Positions 16,085-27,400 of a stretch of DNA of 64,000 nt are shown one piece after another (the first letter of the stretch is position 1; the number at the start of each line of letters is the position of its first letter). Location: assembly GCF_004363175.1 (NCBI RefSeq), contig NZ_SNYR01000004.1, forward strand, positions 62,001 to 126,000. Reading direction: 5' to 3'. This stretch comes from Maritalea mobilis (lineage in GTDB: Bacteria > Pseudomonadota > Alphaproteobacteria > Rhizobiales > Devosiaceae). The position numbers and the translations under genes were made by a program. The notes beneath the pieces were generated by a model. It made no database searches. It was not told where the DNA came from and was given only the letters and a program-made list of their open reading frames with translations.

Positions 16085-16122
16085 TTGACAGCGTGATGAA
16101 ATTTAAAATATAACGCGTTATA
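16085..16122 (+). promoter_or_regulatory. Promoter with overlapping TetR-type operator palindrome
   Basis: TTGACA at 16085-16090 and TATAAC at 16109-16114 (18-bp spacing) form a good sigma-70-type promoter facing the membrane protein gene. The perfect palindrome TATAACGCGTTATA (16109-16122) covers the -10 box, so a bound TetR dimer would block RNA polymerase. It also lies in the leader of the divergent tetR gene. Confidence 0.6.
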
Positions 16123-16166
16123 ATTTAATAATCCACTGACTTCAAGCTAATTAAGGGATAATTCGA

Positions 16167-16604
16167 ATGGCAACTTCAAACGATAGTTTTGCAATGGGTA
16201 TTGTGGAGCTTCGGCTCATGCGTGCCTTTTTTGTGATTGCTGCCCTGTGGAATTTTGCAGGCGCCTTTCCCGGCTTGTTGGATACGGCAGGCATGTATGA
16301 GCGCGAGTTCGGCAATGCGCTGACAGACCCGGTTATGATCGCGATTTATCGCGGTGCTTGGGGCACCGCTTTTTTATATGGGTTGGGCTTTTTATTGGTT
16401 GCCTATAATCCGGTGCGTCACACAGGAATTGTGATCATGGGTGGTTTAGGCAAAACGCTTTTTGCGCTCAATCTGCTGGTGATGTTTTTAAATGGCTGGA
16501 CGTCTGACTTTGCCATGGTTGTCATCTTGGGCGATCTGGTCTTTGTGATCCTGATTCTCACCTATTTTTGGCGATTGCGCCGACATGGTCATCAACTGAT
16601 CTAA
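16167..16604 (+). CDS. Small four-helix inner-membrane protein of unknown function
   Basis: 145 residues with four hydrophobic segments at about 16-36, 62-84, 90-110 and 116-138, and a basic C-terminus (RLRRHGHQLI). I do not recognise a characterised family. AAGGGA lies upstream of the ATG at a suitable distance. It is divergent from, and probably repressed by, the TetR regulator at 15434. TetR plus small membrane protein often means a stress or solute-responsive membrane function, but the substrate is not predictable. Confidence 0.75.
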   Translation: MATSNDSFAMGIVELRLMRAFFVIAALWNFAGAFPGLLDTAGMYEREFGNALTDPVMIAIYRGAWGTAFLYGLGFLLVAYNPVRHTGIVIMGGLGKTLFALNLLVMFLNGWTSDFAMVVILGDLVFVILILTYFWRLRRHGHQLI

Positions 16605-16627
16605 GTCGTCAGTGAACCTATTTGCTT

Positions 16628-18094
16628 TTATATGTCCAAGTCGCCCAATAGGGTTGGGCCAAGCGTGCCTGATAATTGGTGTCCGGCATATTTGGCTCGC
16701 AAGATATCGAATTGATTGGTGATTTGCTCAGCTTTGGCGGTAAACAATTCTTGTTGTGCATCCAGCAATTCAAAAATAGTGCGGTTACCTGCTTTGAATT
16801 GTTCGCCATAGAGGCGAACGACATCTTCGCTGGCGTTGATCCGCTGATAAATTGAGTTTTGCCGGTCTTTTGCAGTGCGCAAAATGCGTGCGGCGTCGCG
16901 AATGTCGCGCTCAAGATCACGTCGCGCCTGTCGGTAACGAGCTTCTGCCTCGCCTAGGCGTGCATTGATTTGATCAATTTTGGCAGATCGATCACCGCCA
17001 TCATAAAGGGAACCGCGCAGCACAATTTGTGCCTTTGCGTCGCCTCGCACCGGGTTTTCGCCCAAAATGTTTTGCTTGATTGAAGTTGAACCCTCAAGTG
17101 TAATTTGGGGTAAGTAGGAACGTTGCAGTGCCTCTTGCTGCTTACGAAGGCTTTCCATATCCGCCAAAATGCTGCGCAGTTTGGGATTGCGCCGCACATA
17201 GCTCTCGCTTTGTCCTAACTGGAATTGGGCGTCATGTTTGCGCCAATCAGGCATGGTGAGGTTACCCGGCACCAAGCCGGTAAGTCTTTTAAACTCGCTC
17301 TCATTACGCTGCCTTTGAGAGACAAGTTCGATTGATTGGGTTTTAGAATTTTCAAGCCTTGTATAGGCTTTTTGCACATCCGCCTGTGTAGCGTTTCCCG
17401 CATCAGCGTTTAACTTAACCAGCCGATATGTCTCCTTATGTGCAGCCTGGTTGGCATAGCTATTTTGCAACAGCATATCCAATTCTAAAACTGTCAGATA
17501 AATATCCGTGATTTCGTAAAGTGTGTTTTCAACTTTATCTTTGAAGCGCCAATCCGCAGAGCTGACGAGGGCCTTTGACCAGTCTAGCTCTGCATTGGTT
17601 TTGCCAAAATCAAACAATAACTGGCTTAGTGTAAGCCCGATTTCAGAGCGGGTATGGTCCTCCCCTATTTCGGTTTTTGTGTCGTACGTTACCTCAGGGC
17701 CACTTGCTATATTATATTCGACTTTTGGCCTGAATTTTGCGGTGGTAATGCCGACACCTGCTTCAGCATCTCTTTTTTGCCAACGTGCAATGTCAATTGT
17801 TGGATTGGTCTGCAACGCTACCAATGCCACTTGCTGAAGGCTGATCTTTGCACCCTTTTTTGTGTTCTGCGCAGCCATTTGTTCTAGTTGCGGATGACTG
17901 GTTGCTGACGCATCTAAATAATTTTTCGAATCAGCGACCATCAAATCCCGAGGCTCTTCACATAAAGTTTTGCCGGTGCTTAAACATGGTGCTGTTTTGG
18001 GCTTAGAGGCGCAGCCAGCAAGCATTATCTGGCCCGAAAGCGCGCCAAATATTATGCTCCATTTTAGCCAGTTTTTGCAAATTGCAACGCGCAA
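16628..18094 (-). CDS. TolC-family outer-membrane channel lipoprotein of type I secretion
   Basis: 488 residues. The N-terminus has a hydrophobic stretch ending LAGC, a lipobox, so the mature protein is probably acylated at Cys. Two long helical repeats typical of OEP/TolC proteins follow, with signature pieces LSQLLFDFGKT (residues ~155-165) and LRGSLYDGGDRSAKI (~355-370). A trimer would form the outer-membrane and periplasmic tunnel for the exporter. The start is TTG at 18094, downstream of AGGGATAGGG. It is divergent from the giant RTX gene and separated by 373 bases of regulatory sequence, which points to it being the dedicated channel for that protein, with the HlyD and ABC genes at 32-36 kb. 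Confidence 0.88.
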   Translation of the reverse strand: MRVAICKNWLKWSIIFGALSGQIMLAGCASKPKTAPCLSTGKTLCEEPRDLMVADSKNYLDASATSHPQLEQMAAQNTKKGAKISLQQVALVALQTNPTIDIARWQKRDAEAGVGITTAKFRPKVEYNIASGPEVTYDTKTEIGEDHTRSEIGLTLSQLLFDFGKTNAELDWSKALVSSADWRFKDKVENTLYEITDIYLTVLELDMLLQNSYANQAAHKETYRLVKLNADAGNATQADVQKAYTRLENSKTQSIELVSQRQRNESEFKRLTGLVPGNLTMPDWRKHDAQFQLGQSESYVRRNPKLRSILADMESLRKQQEALQRSYLPQITLEGSTSIKQNILGENPVRGDAKAQIVLRGSLYDGGDRSAKIDQINARLGEAEARYRQARRDLERDIRDAARILRTAKDRQNSIYQRINASEDVVRLYGEQFKAGNRTIFELLDAQQELFTAKAEQITNQFDILRAKYAGHQLSGTLGPTLLGDLDI

Positions 18095-18144
18095 AGCGGT
18101 TGTTCCCTATCCCTTTGAACCGCCCTAAAGTTTAATAAACGCAG

Positions 18145-18159
18145 TTAAAAAACACTTAA
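18145..18159. promoter_or_regulatory. CtrA-like site TTAA-N7-TTAA
   Basis: An exact match to the core of the alphaproteobacterial cell-cycle regulator CtrA, 51 bases from the tolC start. The following base is A rather than the preferred C, and the region is A+T-rich, so chance is possible. Confidence 0.3.
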
Positions 18160-18195
18160 AGTCTGCGCTAATCTCAAAATAAAAACCAAAATGAC

Positions 18196-18226
18196 GCAAT
18201 GAAAAAAAGTTACATTTTTTCATTGC
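18196..18226. repeat. Perfect 12-bp inverted repeat, 7-base loop
   Basis: Arms GCAATGAAAAAA and TTTTTTCATTGC around AGTTACA. There is no T-run after the right arm and no upstream gene to terminate, so it is more likely an operator or an mRNA leader hairpin for one of the flanking secretion genes than a terminator. Confidence 0.6.
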
Positions 18227-18467
18227 TTTATCACATTCTGTTTTCGGAATTATTTGACAATATGGCGAATTTAGATAGTTGCAAAAACTTAAGAGTAAAT
18301 TGTTTTAATGGAAACTGTCTCTTACTTGCACAAGAACTTTAATTTTATTTTCGTTAACCATTTTTCTTTACAAATTCGCGGCAAAACCCTCGCTTCGCTT
18401 TACACGCACCAAGTTCGACAAAATCCGAACATCACACAGGGTTCTGAGCTAAAATTTAGGGTATTGC

Positions 18468-21400
18468 ATGGCGCAAGAAGATCAGATCCAGCAGGAAAAG
18501 ACGTCTTTGGAGCGCGAATCCGCGCCTCAATCAACTGGCATTGATTTAATTGAAAAACCTCAAGCAGGTGAAACACGAATTATCGAACTGAGCGGAGATA
18601 CACGGCTCAAATTCGCGTTCAACCTTGATGATGCGAATGTTGCCCTTTCCGATGTGGATTTGATCATCGAGTTTCCTGATGGTTCAAAGCTCGTTATCCT
18701 TGAATATGGGTTGATGGCCACAATCGGCGATGCACCCGACATGGATTTTGCTGACAAAATTTATTCTGGCCAAGAAATTATCGGCAGGGTTGGTGAATTT
18801 AAAGCGCAAGAAACTGAGGCGGCTAGCACCTTCTCGTCTTTGCAAGAAAGTGAACAGCAAGTTGAACAAAGTGAAGCAGACGCCGAGGAGAAGGTTGAAG
18901 CCGAAGAAACCGAACCCGTAGAGCCTGCTGAACAAGTTCAAAACCCAAACAAGCCCACACCCGAAGATTTAATCGATAAGAAAAAAGGTGACAACTTTAA
19001 CGAGTTTGATCGCTCGAAGATTGATGACCATGTGGGTGCCGAGGAGCTTACCGGCAAGTTTAGCGAAACGGCATCGGCCTCCTCTTCGCCAGTGGAGGCA
19101 GGCATCGAAACGCTGCCAGAAGCGGAAATTACACTTAAAGTACTTGGCATAACTGAACAGGTGATGGAAACCGCGCTTGATGGGCGCACCATCATCAAAG
19201 GTGCGACCCACCAGCCTCCTGCCGATACAGATCCAAGTTATGGCGCGATGAGCGCGGATGAAGTGATTAATGGTACCGCGGGTGCGGACATAATCTTCGC
19301 AGATAGTCCCGACCTTGTGGAAAGCGGCACCAGTGCAGTGGCATTAGAAGTTAGCGTAACCTTCCCGTTTGAAGGGTGGACACCAACCACCATCACGGTG
19401 ACGAGTTTGCCGCCGGGCATGAGCGTGATTGGCGCCACCGAAACGGACAAGGGCTGGGTGATTCCCGTCGATCCAAATTCACCGCTGCAAGAACAAATTC
19501 AAATCAGTTTTGATGTGCCAGGTTCTGGCTTGGTGCCAGATGATAATGGTTTTTACAATCTAGGGTCCATTGGCATTGAATACACTATGGATGATGGCAA
19601 TGGCGGCGTGGGCGCTTCCAGTGCCTCAGCGCAGTTGGGCGTTGGTGAGATAAACTCGGATGGTGACATTGAGTTTATTGACCCGCTGACCGGAGAGCCA
19701 ATAGCTGTAATCTCTGCTAGTCCTCCAGGCAACATCATCAATGCTGGTGCAGGCGATGATGAAATTTATGCAGCAGTTGGCGAAGATCAGATCAACGCGG
19801 GCGCGGGCAGCGATGTCGTATCCTACGCCATGTCAAATGCCGGGGTTGATATTGACCTTAATGTAGGAATAGCGAGCGGAGGTTATGCGGAAGGCGACAG
19901 CCTTTCAAATGTCGAACATCTCGAAGGCTCTAGCTTTGCGGATCAACTTTCTGGTGATGCGGGCAACAATGTTTTGCAGGGCTTGGCTGGTGGCGATCAA
20001 TTGGACGGTGGTGCAGGCAACGATACGGCAAGTTATGCAAAATCTGACGAAGGTGTAAATGTCGACCTTGGCTCAGGTGTTGGCACCGGCGGTCATGCCG
20101 CAGGCGATAGCCTGATCAATATTGAAAATGTGATTGGCTCCGTGCATGACGACATTTTAGTTGGCGACAGCAACGCCAATATTTTGTCAGGTGGCACTGG
20201 CGATGACACAATTGAGGGCGGCGCGGGCGCCGACCAGCTTACTGGCGGCGATGGTACAGATACCCTAAGTTATGGACAATCAAGCAGTGCGGTGAATGTT
20301 GATTTAGACAGTGGTGTTGTTTCAGGTGGGGATGCCGCTGGTGACATAATTGCCGAGTTTGAAAATATCACCGGGTCAGATTTTGCAGATATTTTGTCTG
20401 GCGACAGCAACAACAACCAAATTTTTGGTGGCGCAGGCGATGACCAATTAGTTGGTCAAGATGGTGACGACGATCTGCACGGCGGCACAGGCAATGACCA
20501 ATTTGTTGGCGGTGCAGGTGCCGACAATTTGGATGGCGGTGCTGGCAATGACACTGCAGATTATAGCGCTGCATCAAGCGCCATAGATATTGACTTAGAA
20601 GCAGGCACAGGTTCTGGCGGCGATGCCGAAGGCGATGTGCTCTCCAATATTGAAAATATCTTGGGCACCGGTTTTGCTGATCGTCTCAAAGGCGACAATT
20701 ATGCCAACATATTATCAGGTGGTGCGAGTGACGATAATCTGGAAGGCCGTGGCGGTGCCGATGTTTTGGACGGCGGCGCAGGCCAAGATGTGGCCAGCTA
20801 CGCCTCTTCCGCGAGCGCGGTCACCGTCAATTTGGCGACTTCTAGTGGCACTGGTGGTGATGCAGATGGCGACACATATATTGACATCGAAGGGGTTGAA
20901 GGGTCTGCCTTTAACGACAGTCTAACAGGTGACGCCAACGACAACATCCTGATGGGCAACGAGGGCAACGACATATTGATTGGCGGCGTAGGCGCTGACA
21001 ATTTGCAAGGTGGCGCAGGATTTGACACAGCGAGCTACCAAGGTGCCGCCACCGCAGTAAATGTTGATTTGACCTTAGGGACAGGCTCAGGCAGCGATGC
21101 AACTGGGGACAGTTACGACTCTATTGAAAACATCATCGGCACGGATTTTGACGATCAATTATCGGGTGATGCTGGCGTTAATCGCCTTGAAGGCGGTGCG
21201 GGTGATGACGTGCTGGCCGGTGAAGGCGGTGCTGATGTGTTGATCGGTGGCGCTGGCACTGACACAGTTTCCTACGATAGAGCAAGTAGCGGCGTCAGTG
21301 TAAATCTTGCAACCAACTCGGGGTCTTCTGGCGATGCGGCTGGAGACAGCTTTGCATCAATCGAGAATGTCGAAGGCAGTGGATATGCCGACATTCTTGT

Positions 21401-24400
21401 GGGTGACGCGAATGCCAACGCGCTTTCCGGCCAAGCAGGCGATGATGTTTTACGCGGTGGCGCAGGCGATGATATTTTGCGCGGCGGTGATGGCAACGAC
21501 ACATTAGAAGGTGGCGCAGGCGCGGACGATATAGACGGTGAAGCCGGCATTGATACGGTGGATTATTCAGGCTCCGGTGCCGCCGTGCAAATCAATTTGC
21601 AGACGTCTTCGGCTACTGGCGGGGATGCTGCGGGAGATACCTACAATAATGTCGAGAACGTCATAGGTTCTGCCTTTTCTGATAGTCTGACTGGTGATGG
21701 CGCAGCCAACACTTTATCTGGTGGCAGCGGCAACGACACTTTGATTGGCGGCGGCGGTGCTGACATACTGGAAGGTGGCAGCGGCGTGGATACCGCTGAC
21801 TATTCAGGCTCTGGCGCGGCCGTGCAAGTTGATATGGCTGCAAACTTGGCCACTGGGGGGGATGCTGAAGGGGACAGTTTTTCATCTGTCGAAAACATTA
21901 TTGGCACAGATTATGATGATGACCTCACCGGCAATGCAGCCAATAACAGCCTAAGCGGTGGCCAAGGTGATGATGATCTCAATGGTGGTCTAGGCAATGA
22001 TGTATTGTTAGGCGGCGACGGAGTTGATCAGCTTGAAGGCGGTGCAGGCGCCGACCATTTAGACGGAGGCGCTGGCACTGATACCGTTAGCTATCAGAGC
22101 TCGACCAATGGTGTCACTGTAGATTTGGCGGCGGGCACAGGTGCTGGCGGTGATGCAGAAGGCGATAGTTTTGCCAACATTGAAAATTTAGAAGGCTCAC
22201 AGCAAGATGATGATCTAACGGGTGACGGCAATGCCAATGTTTTGTCTGGCCTTGGTGGCGATGACAATATTGCAGGCGGTGCAGGCAACGACACGCTGAT
22301 TGGTGGCGCAGGCAATGATACTTTGCTGGGGCAAGCTGGCGACGACAGCCTTTCTGGTGGCAGTGGCAATGATGTGCTGGAAGGTGGACTGGGTGCTGAC
22401 AGTCTAGCAGGCGGAACTGGTTCAGATACGGCAAGCTATCAAAATTCCGCCTCTGCCGTTACCATCAACTTGGCCACATCTAGTGGCGCTGGCGGCGACG
22501 CTACGGGTGATAGCTATAGCTCGATTGAAAATCTTATCGGTTCAAGTTTCGATGATGATCTTACCGGAGACAGTTCAAGCAACAGTCTGTCCGGCGGTCT
22601 TGGCGACGATATGTTGGCGGGTGCGGCAGGCGGTGATGCACTTGATGGCGGGGTCGGTAACGACACTGCAAATTATGCAGATTCCGCCCAAGCCGTAAAC
22701 GTTAGCTTGTCGTCAGGCACAGGTTCGGGCGGCGACGCCCAAGGCGATACGCTTTCCAACATCGAAAACATCATTGGTTCCGCTGCTGATGATAGTTTGG
22801 AAGGTAGTGCCGTTGCGAACAGCTTGGTTGGCAATGCGGGCGATGATGTGCTCTCCGGTATGGCTGGTGACGACAGCCTTTCCGGCGGCGTTGGCAATGA
22901 TGTGTTGCAAGGTGGTGCGGGTGCCGATGTGCTTGACGGTGGCGCCGATTTCGACACGGCAGATTATTCTGGTTCAAGCGCTGCAGTCACCATCAACCTC
23001 ACCACCAATATCCATTCGGGTGGTGACGCGGCTGGTGATGTCCTAACGAATATAGAAAACATCACAGGATCAAGCCTCGCTGATCTATTGACTGGTGATG
23101 CCAATGCCAACACGTTATCAGGCGGCGCGGGCAACGATACGCTCTATGGCATGGACGGCGCGGACACTCTGTTGGGCGGCGCAGGCAATGATTTAATGAT
23201 CGGCGGCGCGGGCGCTGACACATTTGATGGCGGTACAGGCGTCGACACAGTGTCCTTTATTAGTTCGGCTTCCGCCATCACCATCAACCTTGCTTCTGGC
23301 ATGGGCTTTGGCGGTGATGCCCAAGGCGACAGCTTTGCCAATGTCGAAAATGCAATTGGCTCCGATTATGATGATGTGTTGACGGGCAATGCATCCATCA
23401 ATGAGCTTTCCGGTGGCTTGGGGGACGATGCGTTAGAAGGTGGTGCTGGTGCTGATGCGCTTGATGGGGGTGCGGGTACAGACACAGCCTCTTATGCCGG
23501 GTCGGTCTCTGCGGTTGATGTGAACCTTTCAACAGGTGTTGGCACAGGTGGCGACGCAGCTGGGGATACGCTCACCAATATTGAGAACCTATTGGGGTCA
23601 TCAGGTGATGACACGCTAACAGGTGATGCCAATGCCAACAGCCTCACTGGCGGGTCCGGTAATGATATTTTGATCGGCCTTGGCGGCGGGGATACTCTAG
23701 ATGGTGGCTCAGGGTCAGACAGTGTAGATTATTCCGCCTCAGCATCAGCGGTGACCATCAATCTGGCCACCAACACCGCGTCTGGTGGGGATGCGGCTGG
23801 GGATAGCTTTACCTCCATTGAGAACATTTTAGGCTCAGACTTTGATGATGATCTGACCGGCGACAGCTCTGACAACAGTTTAACTGGTGGCGCGGGCAAT
23901 GACCGTCTGGTGGGCCTTGGGGGTGCGGATACCCTTATTGGTGGCACCGGAACAGACACAGCAGATTACGCTGCCTCCTCTGGCGCGGTGAATGTAAACC
24001 TATCCACCGGCACAGGTTCTGGTGGGGATGCGCAAGGCGACACGCTTTCTGAGATTGAGAACATTGTGGGCTCCGCTCAAGATGATGGTTTGACCGGCAA
24101 CAGCTTGGACAACCAACTCTTAGGTGGCGATGGTGATGATAATCTTTCCGGCAATGGCGGGTCTGATGATCTTCAGGGCGAAGCTGGCAATGATATTCTT
24201 GAAGGTGGTGCGGGGGCGGACACCTTAGATGGCGGCACCGGAACAGATACAGCAACCTATCAAGGTTCAGGATCAGCGGTTACTGTTGACCTGTCCACCA
24301 ACACCGCATCTGGCGGTGATGCCGCAGGGGACAGCTTTACCTCCATTGAGAACCTTGAAGGGTCTGACTTTAACGACAGCCTGACAGGCGACAACAACGC

Positions 24401-27400
24401 CAACACCCTGAGCGGCGGTGCGGGTGATGACACCCTGATTGGTCTTGGCGGCGCAGACACGCTGGACGGTGGATCAGGCATCGATACCGCAGACTATTCC
24501 GCGTCAGCTACAGGGGTGGATATCTCTACCGATGGTTCCGTCGGATCAGGCGGCGATGCCGATGGCGATAGGCTGACAAGCATTGAAGTTATTAATGCCT
24601 CAGGCCAAGATGATGTGCTGACTGGCTCGTCTGCCGATGAAAGTTTCTATGGCAATGCTGGTGATGACCTCATTGAAGGTAAAGGCGGTGCCGATGTGAT
24701 TGATGGCGGCACAGGTACGGATACCGCGTCCTATACCTCCTCATTGGCTGGCGTGAATATCGACTTGGCGGCAGGCACCTCCACAGGCGGCGATGCCCAA
24801 GGCGACAGCTTCAATTCTATTGAGACGATTATTGGCTCATCCCATGTGGATAATTTGTCCGCGGCCGCTGCCGGAAATACGCTTATCGGCGGCGCGGGCG
24901 ATGATGTGCTAACTGGCAATGCTGGTGTTGACGACCTTCAAGGTGGAGCCAATAACGACACGCTTGCCGGCCTCGGTGGTGCGGACAATCTTGACGGTGG
25001 CACAGGAACAGATACCGCTGACTATTCTGCGTCTGACAATGGGGTGCAGATCAACTTAGCAGCAGGCACCGGAACGGGCGGTCACGCCGCTGGCGACACA
25101 TTGTCCAATATCGAAAATGTCACGGGGTCTGACTATGACGATAGTTTGGTGGGTGACAGCGCAGTGAACCAACTGATCGGCGGCGACGGCGACGATTTGC
25201 TGGAAGGCGCAGGCGGTGCTGACAGCCTTGATGGTGGTGCGGGCAATGACACGATCACTTACACTAACGCCACAGCAGGCGTAAATGTGTCGCTGACCAC
25301 AGGCAATGGCACAAACAACGAAGCTCAGGGCGACTTTATCCAGAATGTTGAAAACATTATTGGGTCTGGTTTTGCCGATACTCTTACGGGAGATTCAGGT
25401 ACCAATGTGCTAACCGGTGGTGACGGGGATGATACGCTCATTGGCTTGGGCGGCGGTGATGTTTTTGTTGGGGGCGCAGGCACAGACAGCGTAGACTATT
25501 CTGGATCTGCTTCAGCCGTAACAATAAATTTGGCGACCAATAGTGCATCTGGCGGCGACGCAGCCGGAGATAGTTTCACTTCAATTGAGCGTGTTATCGG
25601 TTCCGCCTTTAATGATGCCCTCACCGCGGCTGCCGGGGGCAGCACTTTGCTTGGCATGGATGGAGACGATAATCTCACCGGTGCGGCAGGCAACGATACT
25701 CTGGACGGCGGCGACGGTGATGACATAATTGTTGGCGGTGACGGTGATGACACCATTGATGGTGGCGCTGATGATGACAGCATTATTGGTGGCGCGGGCG
25801 CAGATGATATCGATGGTGGCACAGGCACGGATACCGCAAGCTATGCGGCTTCGGCCTCCGGTGTTGTGGTAAATCTGACAACGGGAACGGGTACTGGCGG
25901 TGATGCCCAAGGTGATCAACTTTCATCAATTGAAAATTTGGTCGGCAGTGGTCTGGATGACCAGCTAACAGGTAATATTCAGAACAATGATCTGGACGGT
26001 GGTGCAGGCGATGATGTGCTTGATGGCGGCATTGGCGCTGACAATTTGGACGGAGGTACTGGCAATGATACAGCCAGTTACGCCAATTCAGGCGCAGGAG
26101 TCACGGTCAATCTGACCACGGGCGCAGGCATTGGCGGAGATGCACAGGGCGATAGCCTCACCTCAATTGAGAACCTGACAGGCTCTACTTTTGACGATAC
26201 ACTAATTGGCGATGCGAGTATCAATTCGCTCACCGGTGGTGATGGCGACGACAGTCTTGAAGGGGCTGCCGGTGCCGATGTACTTGATGGCGGTGTGGGG
26301 TCTGACACCGCAAGTTATGCCAACGCGGCGAGCGGTCTTACCGCTGATCTGGGCACACCATCCAACAATACGGGCGATGCGCTTGGCGACAGCTACATCT
26401 CCATTGAAAATCTTGAAGGTTCTGGCTTTGCAGATGTTCTAACCGGCGATGCGAACGCCAACACTTTGTCTGGCAATGCAGGCAATGACCAAATTTTTGG
26501 TGGCGATGGCGACGATACGCTGGAGGGCGATGCGGGTGACGACATATTAGAAGGTGGCGCAGGTGCCGACAATATTTATGGCGGCGCAGGGACCGATACA
26601 GTCACCTACTCACTTTCGAGTGCGGCAATTGTGCTGTTCCTGTCTGGCGCCGCAAGCGCGGGCGGTGATGCCGAAGGCGACCGCCTTTATGATGTTGAGC
26701 ATGTTATCGGCAGCGACTATGACGATGTGTTTAATGGCACAGCGGGTGCAGAAAGCTTTGAGGGTGGCGATGGCGATGATCGCTTTAATGACTCCATGGG
26801 CGCAGACATTTATGTTGGCGGCAATGGCACTGATACGGTCAGCTATTCCAGTTCTACAGCAGGCGTGACAGTCAGTCTGACCACCGGAGCCGGGGTTGGC
26901 GGATTTGCCGAAGGCGATAGTTTAAGCGAGATCGAAAATCTCATTGGCTCGGGATATGGCGATGTTCTGACAGGCGATGCGAATGTCAACGAAATTCGCG
27001 GGTCCAGCGGCAACGACACCATTTATGGTGGTGATGGGAATGATGACTTGCGCGGTGATTCCGGCGACGACACAATCTATGGCGAAGCAGGCGATGACAC
27101 ACTTAGCGGCGGCGATGGATCAGACACGCTTTATGGCGGTGCAGGCGATGATAACTTGGACGGTGGCGACGGTGATGACACACTGAACGGGGGTATTGGC
27201 GCCGATGTTATTGATGGTGGTTCCGGTGTTGATACGGTTGATTATTCCGATGCACTATCAGCAGTCGCAGCCGATCTAGGTGCCAATGTTGGAACACTTG
27301 GCGATGCTCTTGGCGACACGTTTAATTCGATCGAAAATATCACTGGCTCCGACTTCAATGACACTCTGATCGGCGGCGCCGGCAACAATGTGATTTCAGG

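Larger units (their letters stand above)
18095..18467. promoter_or_regulatory. Divergent regulatory region between tolC-like and giant RTX genes
   Basis: 373 bases, A+T-rich, no gene. It contains TTAA-N7-TTAA at 18145-18159 (the CtrA core) and a perfect 12-bp inverted repeat at 18196-18226. A ribosome site AGGG lies just before the RTX ATG. Promoters for both divergent genes must lie here, but I cannot place -35/-10 boxes with certainty. Confidence 0.6.

Noticed and set aside
18308-18544. Short + strand ORF overlapping the start of the giant RTX gene
   Set aside because: It runs through the A+T-rich leader and then out of frame into the RTX coding start, with no ribosome site and no protein-like features.
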